64,000 nucleotides of DNA from Isoptericola jiangsuensis (GCF_002563715.1 NZ_PDJJ01000001.1:2604001-2668000), one strand, 5' to 3'; numbered from the stretch's first letter, positions 1-8,954 are shown. A program made the numbers and translations. Notes: generated by a model from the letters alone, not told the origin.

Positions 1-1124
1 AGCAGCCCGTGCTCGAAGCAGTCCGCGGCGACGGCCTTCGCCCGTGCGCCGTCACCCACGTCGAGGCCCTGGATCATGCCGCGCCCGCGCACCTCGTGCC
101 CGGCGCCGGCGTCCGCGGCGACGTCCCGCAGCGCCGCGGCCATCACCTCGCCGCGCCGGCGCACCCGGGACATCAGGGCGTCGTCGTCGAAGTAGGTCAG
201 CGCCACGCGCCCGGCCACGAAGCTCAGCCCCTGGCCGCGGAACGTGCCCGTGTGCTCGCCGGGCGACCAGTGGGCGTCGTGCTCGGGCTTGACGAGGTTC
301 ATCGCGAGCGGGGTGCCGTAGCCCCCGATCCCCTTGGCCAGGCACACGATGTCGGGGTCCAGGTCCATGCCGTCGAAGCTGAAGTAGGACCCGGTGCGCC
401 CGCAGCCCACCTGGATCTCGTCGATCACGAACAGGGCGCCGAGGTCGTGCGCGAGATCCTGCACCGCGCGCAGCCAGCCCGCGCTCGCCACGTTGACCCC
501 GCCCTCGGCCTGCACCACCTCCACGACGAACGCCGCCGGCGCCGCCAGCCCGCTCGACGGGTCCGCCAGCAGAGTCCGCAGGTGGTCCAGGGAGTCCGCC
601 CCGCCGCCGGGCGCGGTCTCGAACGGGAGCCGCAGCACGTTCTCCAGCGGCACACCGGCCGCGTGCCGGAAGTACTCGTTGCCCGTGAGGGCCAGCGAAC
701 CGAGCGTCATGCCGTGGAAGCCGTGCGTGAACGCGACGACGTCGGGCCGCCCCGTGACCTTGCGCGCGAGCTTGAGGGCGGCCTCCACCGCGTTGGTGCC
801 CGTGGGGCCCATGAACTGCATCCGCACGTCCATCCCGCGCGGCTCCAGGACGGTCGCGGCGAACTTCTCCAGGAAGTCACGCTTGGTCGTGGTGGCCATG
901 TCCAGGCTGTGCGCGACGCCGTCGGCCTCGAGGAACTCGATCATGGCCCGCTTCATCCGCGGGTCGTTGTGCCCGAAGTTCAGCACCCCCGCGCCGGCGA
1001 AGAAGTCGAGGAAACTTCGGCCCTGCTCGTCCACCTGGCGCGCCCCCGACGCGCTGGCGAACACCGTCGGAAAGGTGCGGCTGTAGCCGCGGATCTCGGA
1101 CTCCCACTTCTCGAACGCCTCCAT
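1..1124 (-). CDS. ectB: Diaminobutyrate--2-oxoglutarate transaminase EctB (3' end outside window)
   Basis: A PLP-dependent class III aminotransferase that makes L-2,4-diaminobutyrate from aspartate semialdehyde with glutamate as amino donor, the first ectoine-specific step, in the cytosol. About 374 codons are visible before the window edge; the family is about 420-430 aa, so the C-terminus is missing. EctB hallmarks are clear: an N-terminal ESEIRGYSRTFP segment, FAGAGVLNFGHNDP, MQFMGPTGTNAVEAALKLAR (PLP phosphate binding), FTHGFHGMTLG, FVIDEIQVGCGRTG and the region LAKGIGGYG with the PLP lysine. The ATG start is set by homology and by a TTGACA/TAGGTG promoter ending 6 nt upstream, which implies a leaderless mRNA. 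The usual upstream partner ectA is not there; an unrelated MFS gene is. ectC/ectD could lie beyond the left edge. Confidence 0.93.
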   Translation of the reverse strand, partial: MEAFEKWESEIRGYSRTFPTVFASASGARQVDEQGRSFLDFFAGAGVLNFGHNDPRMKRAMIEFLEADGVAHSLDMATTTKRDFLEKFAATVLEPRGMDVRMQFMGPTGTNAVEAALKLARKVTGRPDVVAFTHGFHGMTLGSLALTGNEYFRHAAGVPLENVLRLPFETAPGGGADSLDHLRTLLADPSSGLAAPAAFVVEVVQAEGGVNVASAGWLRAVQDLAHDLGALFVIDEIQVGCGRTGSYFSFDGMDLDPDIVCLAKGIGGYGTPLAMNLVKPEHDAHWSPGEHTGTFRGQGLSFVAGRVALTYFDDDALMSRVRRRGEVMAAALRDVAADAGAGHEVRGRGMIQGLDVGDGARAKAVAADCFEHGL

Positions 1125-1130
1125 CGACCA

Positions 1131-1160
1131 CACCTACGTGGCCCGCGTCACACCTGTCAA
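1131..1160 (-). promoter_or_regulatory. ectB promoter (-35 TTGACA, 18 bp, -10 TAGGTG)
   Basis: On the minus strand a perfect -35 hexamer TTGACA (1155-1160) is followed after 18 bp by TAGGTG (1131-1136), 6 nt before the ectB ATG. This predicts a SigA-type promoter that starts transcription at or near the start codon, so ectB would be its own transcription unit. Confidence 0.7.
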
Positions 1161-1218
1161 GGCGGGCGCTCCCCCGGGCGTGTCCCCCGTCCGCGGCGGT
1201 CCGGACACCGGGCAGCGG

Positions 1219-2400
1219 TCAGCGGCGGGGGCGTCGCCGCAGGTCCGCCAGCGGCGACCAGCGCGGCACCCAGCGGCCCAGGGCCGCGGCGGAGCCCGCG
1301 CCGAGCGCCGCGGTGGCCCACACCCCCGCCGCCAGCGACCCCAGCGCCGCACCGCCCGCGAGCACCAGCGGTCCGAGCGCGTCCCCGGTGTCCTGGAAGA
1401 GCCGCCACACCGACAGGAACGTCGGTCGGACGTCCGGCGGGGCGACGTCGGCGCCCAGCGTCATGACGATCCCGGACCCCATGCCGTTGCCCACGCCGAG
1501 CACGGCCGCGGCCACGGCGACCCCCGCCACCGTGTGCGCGAACGGCAGGATCGCCAGGCCCACGGTCATGACCAGCATCGACGGCACCGCCACCCACAGG
1601 CGCCCCCACCGGTCCATGACCTTCCCGGCTGGGTAGAAGAGGAGCATGTCGAGCGCGCCGGACAGCCCGAACAGCAGCGACGTCACCTCGGCGTCCAGGC
1701 CCAGGTGCTCGCCCCACAGCGGCAGGACGGTCTGGCGGGCGCCGCGCACGGCGCTGACCAGCCCGATCGCCAGGCCCAGCGTGGCGAACAGGTGCCGGTG
1801 CTCGCGCGCGACCTGCCGGACCGACGCCCGCGGGACCGCCGCCGTCGGCGCGGACGTCGTGGGGTCGCGGTCCGAACCCACCAGCAGCAGGATCACCACG
1901 GCGGTGGCCGCCGCGCCGGTGCCGAGCCAGAACGCACCCCGGACGGACGTCGCGGCGATGACGGCCGCCCCGGCGAACGGGCCGACGAACAGCCCGATCC
2001 GGTGGACGCCGGCCAGCGTGGACAGCACCCGCGCCCGCCGCAGCGGCGGCGTGACCGCCGTGAGGTACGACTGCCGCGCCAGGTTGAACACGGCGTTCGC
2101 GGCGCCCAGCGCCAGGACGCCCGCCGCCAGACCCGCCAGCGCGTCGGTGAGCGCGATCGTCGTGAACGCCCCGGCCGCGACCACGCCCGCGACCAGCATC
2201 GCCGTCCGGTCGCCCCACCGTTGCGCCAGGGCGCCCGCGGGCAGGTCGAAGAGGATCTTGCCGACGCCCAGCAGCGCGGCGACCAGCCCCGCCACGGTGA
2301 GGGACGCGCCCCGCGACGTGGCCGTGGCCGCGACGACCGGGAGCATGGCGCCGATGCCGATCTCCAGCACCAGCGTCGGCGCGAACGCGCCCAGCACCAC
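1219..2400 (-). CDS. MFS transporter
   Basis: A 393-aa integral membrane protein with about 12 hydrophobic segments, typical of the major facilitator superfamily. The loop between TM2 and TM3 carries the family's basic motif (LPAGALAQRWGDR) and the equivalent second-half loop reads YPAGKVMDRWGR. The N-terminus lacks a long cytosolic tail and the C-terminus ends in a basic tail (RRRPRR). The start is a GTG, with a second GTG immediately after it; no strong ribosome binding site separates the two. Substrate cannot be read from sequence; drug or sugar export is typical of this size class. It lies 144 nt downstream of a cupin gene and 94 nt upstream of ectB, all on the same strand, but ectB has its own promoter. 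Confidence 0.8.
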   Translation of the reverse strand: MVLGAFAPTLVLEIGIGAMLPVVAATATSRGASLTVAGLVAALLGVGKILFDLPAGALAQRWGDRTAMLVAGVVAAGAFTTIALTDALAGLAAGVLALGAANAVFNLARQSYLTAVTPPLRRARVLSTLAGVHRIGLFVGPFAGAAVIAATSVRGAFWLGTGAAATAVVILLLVGSDRDPTTSAPTAAVPRASVRQVAREHRHLFATLGLAIGLVSAVRGARQTVLPLWGEHLGLDAEVTSLLFGLSGALDMLLFYPAGKVMDRWGRLWVAVPSMLVMTVGLAILPFAHTVAGVAVAAAVLGVGNGMGSGIVMTLGADVAPPDVRPTFLSVWRLFQDTGDALGPLVLAGGAALGSLAAGVWATAALGAGSAAALGRWVPRWSPLADLRRRPRR

Positions 2401-2544
2401 GGTGCGCAGCGGGAACAGGGGTCCGTGGTCGTGCGGCAGCTCGTCCTCCCGGGTCCGCCGCCCCCGGCACGGGTGGGGACGTCGCGGCCGACGCCCGACG
2501 GCTCCGAGGAGCCTACGCGACGCGACCCGACCGCTCCGGGCGGC

Positions 2545-2991
2545 TCAGTCGCCCGCCATCGCGACCCCGTGCCGCCGGGTCACCGCGTCGATCGCGGCCA
2601 GCGACTCCTCGACCGGCCGGTCGGCGGGCACGGCACCCGCGAGGTCGGCGAAGAACCGCCCGGCGCGGTCCCCGGTCGTGACCGCGAGGAAGCGCGCCGT
2701 CTCCCCGACGACCTCGAACGTGCACGGCTTCCCGGCGGGGAACATGACGAGCGCGCCGGGCTCCACGTCGAAGGAGGTGCCGTCGACGACGGCGGTCACC
2801 CGGCCCTGCAGGAGATACAGCGCGCCGCCCCACGGCGACACGTGCGGTGGTGCGGGCGGGGCGGGCGGCGAGATCACCTCGAAGACTTCGAACGCGCCGC
2901 CGTCGCCCTCGACGACGGCCTTGGCGACGTGGTCGCCGTCGATCATGCGGTAGGTCCGGCCCTCTCCGGGCGGGACGTGGACGGGTCCCAT
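2545..2991 (-). CDS. Cupin-domain protein
   Basis: A 148-aa soluble protein with one cupin beta-barrel (about residues 25-105). The segment GALYLLQGRVTAVVDG and the following DVEPGALVMFPAGKPCTFEV have the spacing of the two cupin motifs, although the classic metal-binding histidines are mostly absent, so metal-dependent catalysis is doubtful. The ATG at 2991 was preferred over longer in-frame starts because GAGGAGGAG lies just upstream and the longer reading would run into the tRNA gene. Two inverted repeats lie in its 5' region (3003-3021 and 3046-3063). It might be a small-molecule sensor or an isomerase-like enzyme; its role is unknown. Confidence 0.7.
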   Translation of the reverse strand: MGPVHVPPGEGRTYRMIDGDHVAKAVVEGDGGAFEVFEVISPPAPPAPPHVSPWGGALYLLQGRVTAVVDGTSFDVEPGALVMFPAGKPCTFEVVGETARFLAVTTGDRAGRFFADLAGAVPADRPVEESLAAIDAVTRRHGVAMAGD

Positions 2992-3002
2992 GGCTCCTCC
3001 TC

Positions 3003-3063
3003 GGCTCGGTAGCACCGAGCCTGCGCCGGAGCGCGCCGGACGGCACGAGTGGTGCACCACTCG
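3003..3063 (-). promoter_or_regulatory. Two inverted repeats upstream of the cupin gene
   Basis: GGCTCGGT-agc-ACCGAGCC (3003-3021) sits directly next to the ribosome binding site. CGAGTGGTGCACCACTCG (3046-3063) is a perfect 18-bp palindrome 55 nt before the start codon. The second looks like a dimeric repressor site; the first could be a 5'-UTR hairpin. No regulator gene is adjacent. Confidence 0.45.
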
Positions 3064-3112
3064 ACCGTGAGCGCCCGGCCGGGAGGACCCGACGACGGGG
3101 ACCGGAGAACGA

Positions 3113-3146
3113 CGAAGGCCGCCCCTCGGGAGAGGAGCGGCCTTCG
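3113..3146 (-). terminator. Terminator downstream of tRNA-Ala
   Basis: Arms 3113-3127 and 3132-3146 form a 15-bp stem with a single non-Watson-Crick pair and a 4-nt loop (GGGA on the plus strand). It lies 7 nt beyond the 3' end of the tRNA. A short T-containing tract follows on the minus strand, so an intrinsic terminator is likely. Confidence 0.8.
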
Positions 3147-3153
3147 ACTTCGG

Positions 3154-3226
3154 TGGAGCTGAGGGGACTCGAACCCCTGACCCTCTGCATGCCATGCAGA
3201 TGCGCTACCAGCTGCGCCACAGCCCC
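3154..3226 (-). tRNA. tRNA-Ala (anticodon GGC)
   Basis: A 73-nt cloverleaf on the minus strand. The acceptor GGGGCTG pairs with CAGCTCC (one G-U), the D arm is GCGCAGCTGGTAGCGC, the anticodon stem TCTGC/GCAGA holds loop ATGGCAT with anticodon GGC, and the T arm is CAGGGGTTCGAGTCCCCTC. The discriminator base is A and the terminal CCA is not fully encoded (CC then G). tRNA-Ala at this place, after nadD-rsfS-phosphatase, is a familiar actinobacterial arrangement. Confidence 0.97.
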
Positions 3227-3293
3227 GAGAACCTGGCGTAATGCCCGGTTCGCGTGTTTCCTCCGGGCTTTGCCCCTCGGAACGTTCGTAATC

Positions 3294-3980
3294 TTAGGCA
3301 GACTTCGGCTCAGGTTCCAAATCCGCGTGCGGACCTGCCTGCCAGCGGTCCAGGGGGTACCCGGCACCCACGTTGTGGGCGACGAGCCGCCAGTCCGGGA
3401 CCGCGCCCGGGGCGGATCGGTGCAGGTGGGACCAGTGCACGTTGTGCATGCCGGCGATCCCGCGCCACGACGACGCGTCCAGACCGAGCAGCCCGGTGAT
3501 CGCCAGGGAGATCGCCGCACCGTGCGAGACGACGACGAGACACGCGTCACCCTCCAGGGTGTCCGCGTGCTCCCGGACGGTCGCGGCCATGCGCTCGGCC
3601 ACGACGGCCTTCGCCTCGGCGCGCACGCCCTCGGGGTCGGCCCCGCGACGCCACTGCGCGTGCTGCTCGGGCCAGCCCGTGGCGATCTCGTCGCCCGTCA
3701 GCCCCTCCCAGTCGCCGAACGACCGTTCGCGCAGCCGCTCGTCCAGCTCCACGGGCACGCCGAGCTGGCGCGCGTAGGCGCGCGCGGTGTCCGCGGCGCG
3801 CACGAGGTCGGACGAGACCACCTTCGTGGCGCGGTGCGAGGCGAGCAGGGCGGACGCGCCCTCCTCCGCCTGCCAGCGACCCACCTCGTCGAGGGGGATG
3901 TCGATCTGGCCCTGCAGGCGCAGTGCCGCGTTGTAGGCCGTCCGCCCGTGCCTCAGCAGGACGACGGTGCGAGCAGCCAT
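3294..3980 (-). CDS. Histidine phosphatase family protein
   Basis: A 228-aa cytosolic enzyme of the phosphoglycerate-mutase-like branch. The catalytic signature LLRHGRTAYN is at residues about 8-17, followed by SSDLVRAADTA, the acid/base region RERSFGDWEGL, and the second histidine in VVSHGAAI. These features predict phosphate transfer through a phosphohistidine; the substrate is open (phosphosugars and alpha-ribazole-like phosphates are known for the family). The ATG at 3980 lies 4 nt after the rsfS stop, so it ends the nadD-membrane protein-rsfS-phosphatase operon. Longer in-frame starts would overlap rsfS and were rejected. Confidence 0.87.
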   Translation of the reverse strand: MAARTVVLLRHGRTAYNAALRLQGQIDIPLDEVGRWQAEEGASALLASHRATKVVSSDLVRAADTARAYARQLGVPVELDERLRERSFGDWEGLTGDEIATGWPEQHAQWRRGADPEGVRAEAKAVVAERMAATVREHADTLEGDACLVVVSHGAAISLAITGLLGLDASSWRGIAGMHNVHWSHLHRSAPGAVPDWRLVAHNVGAGYPLDRWQAGPHADLEPEPKSA

Positions 3981-3984
3981 CGGG

Positions 3985-4428
3985 TCACAGGTCCCGGTCG
4001 AGGCGGATGGCCCCGTCGTCGGCCGGCGCCCCGAACTCGGCGCGCGCCGCCTCCCCGTCGCCGCCCCGGGCGTCCTCGGGCAGGTCGAGGGCCGGGCAGT
4101 CCTTCCAGAGCCGCTCGAGGGCGTAGTACACGCGGTCCTCCGCGTGCTGGACGTGCACGACGACGTCACCGAAGTCGAGCAGCACCCAGCGGGCCTCCGC
4201 CTTGCCCTCGCGGCGCAGCAGCTTCGACCCCGCCTTGTGCATGGCCTCCTCGACGGCGTCCACCACCGCGACGACCTGCCGCTCGTTGGTCGCCGAGGCG
4301 ATGAGGAACACGTCGGTGAGCACCAGCTGCTCGCTCACGTCGAGCGCGATGATCTCCTGCGCCTTGCGGTCGGAGGCGGCACGGGCCGCCACCACTGCCA
4401 GCTCGACGGCGCGTTCTGTCGCGGTCAT
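3985..4428 (-). CDS. rsfS: Ribosome silencing factor RsfS
   Basis: A 147-aa RsfS/YbeB/Iojap protein. It binds uL14 on the large ribosomal subunit and blocks subunit joining when growth slows. Family segments are clear: DRKAQEIIALDVSEQLVLTD, FLIASATNERQV, and GWVLLDFGDVVVHV-like WVLLDFGDVVVHV with YYALERLWKDCP. A C-terminal acidic tail of about 30 residues goes beyond the core. The start at 4428 overlaps the stop of the preceding gene by 4 nt (ATGA), suggesting translational coupling. Downstream of nadD is its standard place. Confidence 0.95.
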   Translation of the reverse strand: MTATERAVELAVVAARAASDRKAQEIIALDVSEQLVLTDVFLIASATNERQVVAVVDAVEEAMHKAGSKLLRREGKAEARWVLLDFGDVVVHVQHAEDRVYYALERLWKDCPALDLPEDARGGDGEAARAEFGAPADDGAIRLDRDL

Positions 4429-5606
4429 CGTCCGTCCTGTTCCCCGACGGACGTCCCCACGGACGCCTGATCGGTCTCGAAGCTCTCCTCGTCGGGCGTC
4501 AGCACCAGGTTCCACAGCAGGAGACCCAGGACGAACGCCACGACGACCAGGATGATGTAGTGCAGCCACGTGTACGACGGCTCGGGCTCGTCCCAGTCGT
4601 CCTCGTCGTCGTACCCGTCGTCGTGCTCCGGGGCGGCGGCCCCGGTGCCCAGCCCCCCGACGGCGGCCGCGAACGGCGACTCGGGCGCGCCCGCGGGCGG
4701 CGGGACCGACGCCGGGGGCTCCGCCCCCGCACCGCCCCAGGGCAGACCCGACGACGACCCGGGCGCCTCGCCGAACGGGGAGGGCGACGCGGGCCACGGC
4801 GCCGGTGCCGGCCGCTCGGGCGCGACCGAGCCGGGGAACGGGCCGGGAGCACCGGCCTCGGACGCCGGGGACGACGCGGGGGCGGCACCGAAGGCCGACC
4901 GGCGGCCGGCAGCGTCACCGAAGGGGCTCGCCGACGGGGCGGACCCCGCGGACTCCGCGGCCGGCTGCTGCCCGAACGGCGAGCGCGTCCCCGCACCGCC
5001 GGACGACGACCCGAACGGGGACGGTGCCGGGGCGGACGGCTCGGACGACGGGTACGAGGCCGCCTGGCCCGACGAGCCGCCGAACGGCGACGGCGGCGCG
5101 GGCTGGCCGCCCCCGGACGGGGTGCCGAACGGCGACGACGGCTGCGGGGCCGAGGCGCGGGTGCTGGTCCGGCGCGGCGGCGTCGCGCCCGGCGCGGCGG
5201 AGCCGCCGGAGGTGCCCGTCGGGAACCCGGTCGAACGCTCGGTCGCCGTCGACGGCGCCACGGCGCGCGGGGTGTCGTCCCCCGTCGGCGCCTGCACCGG
5301 CGTCAGCCGACCGGTCTGGTCGACGCTGCGCATCCCGCCCGACGCCGACGGGGGGCGGACGGTCGGTGCCTGGGGCGCGGACGCCGCCGACTGCTCGCGC
5401 AGCGACCGGCGGGACGGCGGTGCCGCCGCGGGGCGCGGGTCCGCCGCCGGGGCGGGCGGGGAGTACGTCGGACCGCCGAACGCGGCCGGCCCCGCACCGG
5501 GGACGGGAGCCGGGGGCGGCGACGCCGCTGCGGCGGCCTCGGCCGCCGCCCGCTCGCGCTCGCGGATCTCCCGCCGGGTCAACGGCCGGGAACTGTTGTC
5601 ACTCAT
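4425..5606 (-). CDS. Pro/Ser/Gly-rich single-TM protein between nadD and rsfS
   Basis: A 393-aa protein with a basic, charged N-terminus ([15 protein letters not shown]), then about 300 residues of low-complexity Pro/Ala/Gly/Ser sequence with repeated SPFG-type motifs (about 10 copies of SPFG or close variants). An acidic stretch ([15 protein letters not shown]) precedes one transmembrane helix near residues 345-368 ([20 protein letters not shown]) and a short tail. The architecture suggests a tail-anchored protein with a disordered cytosolic domain. It overlaps nadD by 8 nt and rsfS by 4 nt, so it is part of that operon. Function unknown. The repeats may mediate protein interaction or condensation; that is inference only. 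Confidence 0.8.
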   Translation of the reverse strand: MSDNSSRPLTRREIRERERAAAEAAAAASPPPAPVPGAGPAAFGGPTYSPPAPAADPRPAAAPPSRRSLREQSAASAPQAPTVRPPSASGGMRSVDQTGRLTPVQAPTGDDTPRAVAPSTATERSTGFPTGTSGGSAAPGATPPRRTSTRASAPQPSSPFGTPSGGGQPAPPSPFGGSSGQAASYPSSEPSAPAPSPFGSSSGGAGTRSPFGQQPAAESAGSAPSASPFGDAAGRRSAFGAAPASSPASEAGAPGPFPGSVAPERPAPAPWPASPSPFGEAPGSSSGLPWGGAGAEPPASVPPPAGAPESPFAAAVGGLGTGAAAPEHDDGYDDEDDWDEPEPSYTWLHYIILVVVAFVLGLLLWNLVLTPDEESFETDQASVGTSVGEQDGR

Positions 5607-6204
5607 CAAGACCTCGATACAGACCGTGCTTGGCGATGTACTGGACGACGCCGTCGGGGACCAGGTACCAGACCGGCTCACCGGCCGCCGCGCGTCGCCG
5701 GCAGTCGGTGGAGGAGATGGAGAGGGCCGGGACCTCCAGCATGGTGACACCGTCCGACGGCAGCCCGTCGACGGTGAGCTGGTGGCCCGGCCGGGTGACC
5801 GCCACGAAGTGCGCCATCTGCCAGAGCTCCGTGGCGTCCTTCCAGCTGAGGAGCTGGGCGATGGCGTCCGCACCCGTGATGAAGTACAGGTCGGCGTCCG
5901 GCCGCTCGGCGCGCAGGTCGCGCAACGTGTCCACCGTGTAGGTGAGCCCGGGACGGTCGATGTCCACCCGGCTGACGGTGAACCGCGGGTTCGACGCCGT
6001 GGCGATGACCGTCATCAGGTAGCGGTGCTCGGCCGGCGACACGCGCGTCGACTGCTTGAAGCTCGGCTTGCCCGTCGGGACGAAGACGACCTCGTCCAGG
6101 TCGAGCAGCGCGGCGGCCTCGCTGGCCGCCACCAGGTGGCCGTGATGGACGGGGTCGAACGTCCCGCCCATGACCCCGACCCGGGGTCGGCGCTGGTCGC
6201 TCAC
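5599..6204 (-). CDS. nadD: Nicotinate-nucleotide adenylyltransferase NadD
   Basis: A 201-aa nucleotidyltransferase that adenylates nicotinate mononucleotide to deamido-NAD, the penultimate step of NAD biosynthesis. [15 protein letters not shown] holds the (H/T)xGH motif (HHGH, residues about 20-23), [10 protein letters not shown] the substrate loop, and ISSTDCRRR the C-terminal ISST ATP-binding motif. The length is normal for actinobacteria. Its stop overlaps the start of the following membrane-protein gene (ATGAGTGA). Confidence 0.96.
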   Translation of the reverse strand: MSDQRRPRVGVMGGTFDPVHHGHLVAASEAAALLDLDEVVFVPTGKPSFKQSTRVSPAEHRYLMTVIATASNPRFTVSRVDIDRPGLTYTVDTLRDLRAERPDADLYFITGADAIAQLLSWKDATELWQMAHFVAVTRPGHQLTVDGLPSDGVTMLEVPALSISSTDCRRRAAAGEPVWYLVPDGVVQYIAKHGLYRGLDE

Positions 6205-6221
6205 CGGGACGCCGAGGGCGG

Positions 6222-6374
6222 TCAGTGCTTGTTGTTCGCGTTGCGGAACGCGTACGTCGCGACGAGCGCGACGACGAAGGCGCCGAAGGCGAGCACCCCG
6301 AGCAGGACGGGGTTGATGCCGGCCGACGCGTGCTCGGCGGCTTCCTCGGCGACCAGGACTGCGGTGTGCACCAC
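6222..6374 (-). CDS. Small single-TM protein (50 aa)
   Basis: A short gene between proA and nadD. It starts with GTG GTG at 6374, and AAGGAG 6 nt upstream decides this start. The product begins [19 protein letters not shown], then has one hydrophobic helix ([21 protein letters not shown]) and a short RNANNKH tail. It ends 17 nt before nadD. The strong ribosome binding site, clean helix and tight spacing support a real gene. Function is unknown; a small membrane subunit or regulator is possible. Confidence 0.75.
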   Translation of the reverse strand: MVHTAVLVAEEAAEHASAGINPVLLGVLAFGAFVVALVATYAFRNANNKH

Positions 6375-6432
6375 GGGGAGCTCCTTCGGGGTGTCTGGAT
6401 CAGAACGGTGGACAGTCTCTCACGACCCCGTG

Positions 6433-7764
6433 TCAGGGCCGCACGTGCCCGTCGCCGTGCACGACCCACTTGGTCGTGGTCAGCTCGGCGAGGCCCATCG
6501 GCCCCCGGGCGTGCAGCTTCTGGGTGGAGATCCCGATCTCCGCGCCGAGCCCGAGCTGGCCGCCGTCGGTGAACCGCGTCGAGGCGTTGACCATGACGGC
6601 CGCGGAGTCCACCTCGGCGACGAACCGGTCCGCGGAGCGCAGGTCGCGGGTCACGATCGCCTCGGTGTGGCCCGAGCTCCAGGTGCGGATGTGCGCCACG
6701 GCCTCGTCCAGGGAGTCCACGACGCGCACCGCGAGCTCGAGCGCCAGGTACTCCGTCGCCCAGTCGTCGTCGGTCGCGGGCGTCACCTCGACCGACTCGG
6801 GCGCGAGCGCGGTCGCCCGCGCGTCGCCGTGCAGCGCGACGCCGGCACCGCCGAGGGCGGCGAGCGCCGCCGGCAGGAAGGCGTCGGCGACGTCGCGGTG
6901 GACGAGGAGCGTCTCGGCGGCGTTGCACACGCCCACGCGCTGCGTCTTGGCGTTCATGACGATCTCGACGGCGGTCGCGACGTCGGCGGTGGCGTCGACG
7001 TAGACGTGGACGTTGCCCGTGCCGGTCTCGATGACGGGCACCGTGGACTGCTCGACGACGGTGCGGATGAGGTCCGCCCCGCCGCGCGGCACGAGCAGGT
7101 CGACCAGACCGCGGGCACGCATGAGCGCCACGCCCCCCGCGCGGCCGTACGCGTCGATGGACTGCACGAGGTCGGCCGGCAGGCCCTGGGCCTCCAGCGC
7201 ACGGCGCATCACCTCGACGATCACCGTGTTCGACGACGCGGCGGCGCTGCCACCACGCAGAATCACGGCGTTGCCGGACTTCAGGGCGAGCCCTGCGGCG
7301 TCGACCGTGACGTTCGGCCGGGCCTCGTAGATCATCCCGACCACGCCCATCGGCACGCGCAGCTGGCGCACCCGCAGGCCGTTCGGCAGCGTCTGGCCGC
7401 GCACCACCTCGCCCACGGGGTCGGGCAGCGCGGCCAGGGCCCGCAGCGCGTCGGCGATGTCCGCGACCCGCGCCCCGGTCAGCACGAGCCGGTCCAGCAG
7501 GCCGTCGCTCATGCCGGCGGCGCGGCCGCGCTCCACGTCCTCGCCGTTCGCGGCGACGATCTCGTCGGCGGCGGCGACCAGCGCGTCCGCCACGGCGTGC
7601 AGCGCCGCGTCCTTCGTCGCCCGGGTGGCCGTGACGAGGGCGCGGGAGGCGACCTGGGACCGCCGCGCGACGTCGCGCACTGCGGACTCCACCTCGGGCT
7701 CCGGCCCCGGTCGTCCACCGTCGTGCGTCGTGGCGGGCAGTGAGGCGGACGTCGTGGTGGTCAT
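6433..7764 (-). CDS. proA: Gamma-glutamyl phosphate reductase ProA
   Basis: A 443-aa NADPH-dependent reductase that turns gamma-glutamyl phosphate into glutamate semialdehyde (proline pathway). The family core is evident: [42 protein letters not shown], the catalytic-cysteine region [14 protein letters not shown], and the C-terminal [25 protein letters not shown]. Start ATG 7764 was chosen because it gives the family's length and because TAGTGT lies 7 nt upstream. The gene follows proB after 10 nt. Confidence 0.96.
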   Translation of the reverse strand: MTTTTSASLPATTHDGGRPGPEPEVESAVRDVARRSQVASRALVTATRATKDAALHAVADALVAAADEIVAANGEDVERGRAAGMSDGLLDRLVLTGARVADIADALRALAALPDPVGEVVRGQTLPNGLRVRQLRVPMGVVGMIYEARPNVTVDAAGLALKSGNAVILRGGSAAASSNTVIVEVMRRALEAQGLPADLVQSIDAYGRAGGVALMRARGLVDLLVPRGGADLIRTVVEQSTVPVIETGTGNVHVYVDATADVATAVEIVMNAKTQRVGVCNAAETLLVHRDVADAFLPAALAALGGAGVALHGDARATALAPESVEVTPATDDDWATEYLALELAVRVVDSLDEAVAHIRTWSSGHTEAIVTRDLRSADRFVAEVDSAAVMVNASTRFTDGGQLGLGAEIGISTQKLHARGPMGLAELTTTKWVVHGDGHVRP

Positions 7765-7771
7765 GGACCGA

Positions 7772-7777
7772 ACACTA
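7772..7777 (-). promoter_or_regulatory. proA leaderless -10 element overlapping the proB stop codon
   Basis: TAGTGT on the minus strand lies 7 nt before the proA ATG. Its first three bases are the proB TAG stop codon. The spacing fits a leaderless promoter internal to the operon, giving proA some independent expression. No clear -35 is seen. Confidence 0.45.
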
Positions 7778-8929
7778 CGACGCGGACGCCGACGAGGACA
7801 GGCCCGTCCGTCCGTCGAGCACCAGGTCGTCGCGGTGCACGACCTCACGGTCGTAGCCCTCCCCCAGGTCGTCGCGCAGCTCGAACGTGGACCGTCCCAG
7901 CAGGCCGGGGAGCTCGGCCGCGTCGTAGGCGACCAGCCCGCGGGCGACGACGCCGCCGTCGGGCGCGACCAGCTCGACGGGGTCGCCGGCGTCGAACGCG
8001 CCCTCGACGCGGGTGATCCCGGCGGGCAGCAGCGACGCCCGGCCGCCGAGGACGGCGTGCGCCGCCCCCGCGTCGAGGTGCAGGCGCCCCGCGGTGCGGG
8101 CGGCGTGCGCGATCCACAGCCGCCGCGTCGTCTCCTTCTTGGCCTCGGCGGCGAAGAACGTGCCGACGTCCTCGCCGGCCAGCGCGGCCCGCACGTTCCC
8201 GGCGGCGGTCAGCACGACCGGGACGCCCGCGGAGGCCGCGATGCGCACCGACTCCAGCTTGGTGACCATGCCGCCGGTACCCACCGAGCTGCCGCGGCCC
8301 GTCACCTCGACGCCCGCGACGTCCGCGAGGTCGGTGACGAGCGGGATCCGGCGTGCGCCGGGACGGCTGGGGGGCGCGTCGTGGAGCCCGTCGACGTCGG
8401 TGAGGAGCACCATCGCGTCGGCGCGCACCAGGTGCGAGACGAGCGCGGCGAGCCGGTCGTTGTCCCCGAACCGGAGCTCGTCGACCGTCACCGCGTCGTT
8501 CTCGTTGACGACGGGCACCACGCCGAGCGCCAGGAGCTTGTCGAGCGACCGCTGCGCGTTGCGGTAGCGCGCCCGCCGGACGGTGTCCTCGGCGGTGAGC
8601 AGCGCCTGGCCGACACCGATCCCGTGCTCCGCGAACGCCTCGGTGTACCGGGCCACGAGCTGGCCCTGCCCGAGCATCGCGCACGCCTGCATCGTCGCCA
8701 GGTCCCGGGGGCGCGACACGAGCCCGGCCGGGCCGATGCCGGCGGCGACCGCTCCGGACGTCACGAGCACGACCTCGCCGCCCGCCCGGCGTCGCTCGGC
8801 CAGGACGTCCACCAGCGCGCGCAGCGCCACGACGTCCAGGTGCCCGTCCGGTCGCGTCAGCGACGACGAGCCGATCTTGACGACGACGCGGTGCGCGGCG
8901 GGCAGGGCGGAGCGGGGCGAGGTGTTCAC
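7775..8929 (-). CDS. proB: Glutamate 5-kinase ProB with PUA domain
   Basis: A 384-aa amino-acid kinase that phosphorylates glutamate to gamma-glutamyl phosphate, the first committed step of proline synthesis. The kinase domain shows [47 protein letters not shown] and the [15 protein letters not shown] motif. A C-terminal PUA domain (about residues 285-370, [18 protein letters not shown]) is present, so this is the full-length form. The start is a GTG, placed 25 nt after the obg stop. It forms a unit with proA and probably obg. Confidence 0.96.
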   Translation of the reverse strand: MNTSPRSALPAAHRVVVKIGSSSLTRPDGHLDVVALRALVDVLAERRRAGGEVVLVTSGAVAAGIGPAGLVSRPRDLATMQACAMLGQGQLVARYTEAFAEHGIGVGQALLTAEDTVRRARYRNAQRSLDKLLALGVVPVVNENDAVTVDELRFGDNDRLAALVSHLVRADAMVLLTDVDGLHDAPPSRPGARRIPLVTDLADVAGVEVTGRGSSVGTGGMVTKLESVRIAASAGVPVVLTAAGNVRAALAGEDVGTFFAAEAKKETTRRLWIAHAARTAGRLHLDAGAAHAVLGGRASLLPAGITRVEGAFDAGDPVELVAPDGGVVARGLVAYDAAELPGLLGRSTFELRDDLGEGYDREVVHRDDLVLDGRTGLSSSASAS

Positions 8930-8954
8930 GTGCCCATCATCGCCGGTCGCCGGG

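Noticed and set aside
9-1466. Long plus-strand open frame antisense to ectB
   Set aside because: The minus strand carries recognisable EctB; the plus frame is a high-GC mirror with no family likeness.
4570-7743. A 1057-codon plus-strand frame across nadD/proA
   Set aside because: It covers several genuine minus-strand genes and has only low-complexity composition.
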